Assembly (NCBI GenBank): GCA_963715565.1
Contig: OY970256.1
Span: 4,774,001-4,838,000 of the forward strand
Length of the DNA: 64,000 bases
DNA from: JACVRN01 sp963715565
GTDB lineage: Bacteria; Acidobacteriota; Blastocatellia; Pyrinomonadales; Pyrinomonadaceae
Reading direction: 5' to 3'
This document shows positions 63,680 to 64,000 of this stretch, in pieces. The notes under the pieces are model-generated. The model searched no databases and was not told the DNA's origin. It saw nothing but the letters and a program-made list of their open reading frames with translations. The position numbers and the translations under genes are program-made. Positions within the stretch are counted from its first letter, which is position 1, and the number at the start of each line of letters is the position of its first letter.

Positions 63680-64000
63680 ATGAAGTATATGTTTGTAGCT
63701 GCTTTTATCCTAATTCTAGGAACTTTTGACGCCGGTACAGTTTTAGCGCAAGTGCCAGATTATATGCTTGACCCTAGATTGCCTATCCCTAAAGAAGGGA
63801 CAGTCATGGCTGACCCTTCTTTATTCTTACCAGATGAAGCTAGAAAAGATTATCAAAATCTAAAAACATTATCGCCCCAACAAAAACAGAAAATGGCACA
63901 TGCTTTAGGTCTATTGTTGAAAGCAAAAATTATTACTGAGGAAAGCAATGACTCTACAAAGATTCGTGAAGCAGTAATCGCCGCACGCAAGGAGATATTT
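63680..64000 (+). CDS. Exported protein (3' end outside window)
   Basis: 107 codons are visible without a stop before the right edge. The ATG at 63680 has AAGGAGG eight nt upstream. The signal peptide is KYMFVAAFILILGTFDAGTVLA, cleaved before QVP. The mature part starts PDYMLDPRLPIPKEG and continues with helical, charged sequence (KTLSPQQKQKMAHALGLLL). No family is recognised. It is part of the AT-rich element. Confidence 0.75.
   Translation, partial: MKYMFVAAFILILGTFDAGTVLAQVPDYMLDPRLPIPKEGTVMADPSLFLPDEARKDYQNLKTLSPQQKQKMAHALGLLLKAKIITEESNDSTKIREAVIAARKEIF

Overview
The window looks like a chromosomal segment of a GC-rich, diderm, free-living bacterium. By gene content I would place it in Acidobacteriota, possibly class Blastocatellia. 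That is an inference from exported DUF4214/beta-helix giant proteins, DUF6916 proteins, exported TPR proteins and many short dispersed palindromic repeats, not from a marker-gene comparison. From 1 to about 55.7 kb the DNA is GC-rich. From about 56.3 kb to the right edge it is strikingly AT-rich and has a different gene style, which marks an integrated mobile element.

Left part (1-18 kb): housekeeping and metabolic genes, mostly on the minus strand. They are a class I SAM methyltransferase (cut by the left edge), a solitary DNA amino-methyltransferase, an exported protein, a double-GNAT acetyltransferase, an sbcC-like/rnhA pair with overlapping ends, an MFS transporter, lepA with an exported TPR protein, a ferredoxin/metallo-beta-lactamase fusion and a large hybrid histidine kinase. 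At 18.2-22.3 kb a gene-poor stretch surrounds a DUF4062-NACHT-HEAT STAND ATPase. This gene is defence-like, probably transferred, and broken by one frameshift exactly at a perfect GC hairpin.

Middle part (22-37 kb): argE, a 52-residue metallothionein, hutF with a DUF885 protein, a metallo-hydrolase, two related exported proteins, rtcA divergent from a DUF434 protein, a DEDDh exonuclease and pyruvate phosphate dikinase. Nearly every intergenic space here holds a short inverted repeat. Two copies of one terminal-inverted-repeat element supply the stop codons of two unrelated genes (rnhA and rtcA).

Surface locus (36.9-54.9 kb): a DUF6916 protein, a GNAT enzyme, three tandem phage-tail-collar (microcystin-dependent-like) proteins, a strong terminator, a structured leader, and a 4387-residue exported protein. 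The giant protein is built of a split DUF11 domain, Ig-like repeats, two beta-helices, a lamin-tail domain, cadherin-like repeats, three Calx-beta domains and DUF4214. A second DUF6916 protein with a Tat signal follows. I read this as one cell-surface or secreted-fibre locus.

Integrated element (about 56.3 kb to beyond 64 kb): it begins at the 3' half of a tRNA-Leu(CAA), i.e. an attL. It carries a tyrosine integrase, an Xis-like protein, a filamentous-phage gene II/X-like replication protein and small unknown genes. It also carries a TPR protein with a C-terminal Fis-type helix-turn-helix, divergent from a 67-residue secreted peptide that holds three copies of a GDI-x-x-x-VT motif. A perfect 24-bp palindrome and an attenuator-like hairpin lie between these two genes. 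This pair is the best candidate in the window for an undescribed system: a peptide-signalling switch that may control the element. An intact XRE regulator and a decayed second copy of its end flank the module.
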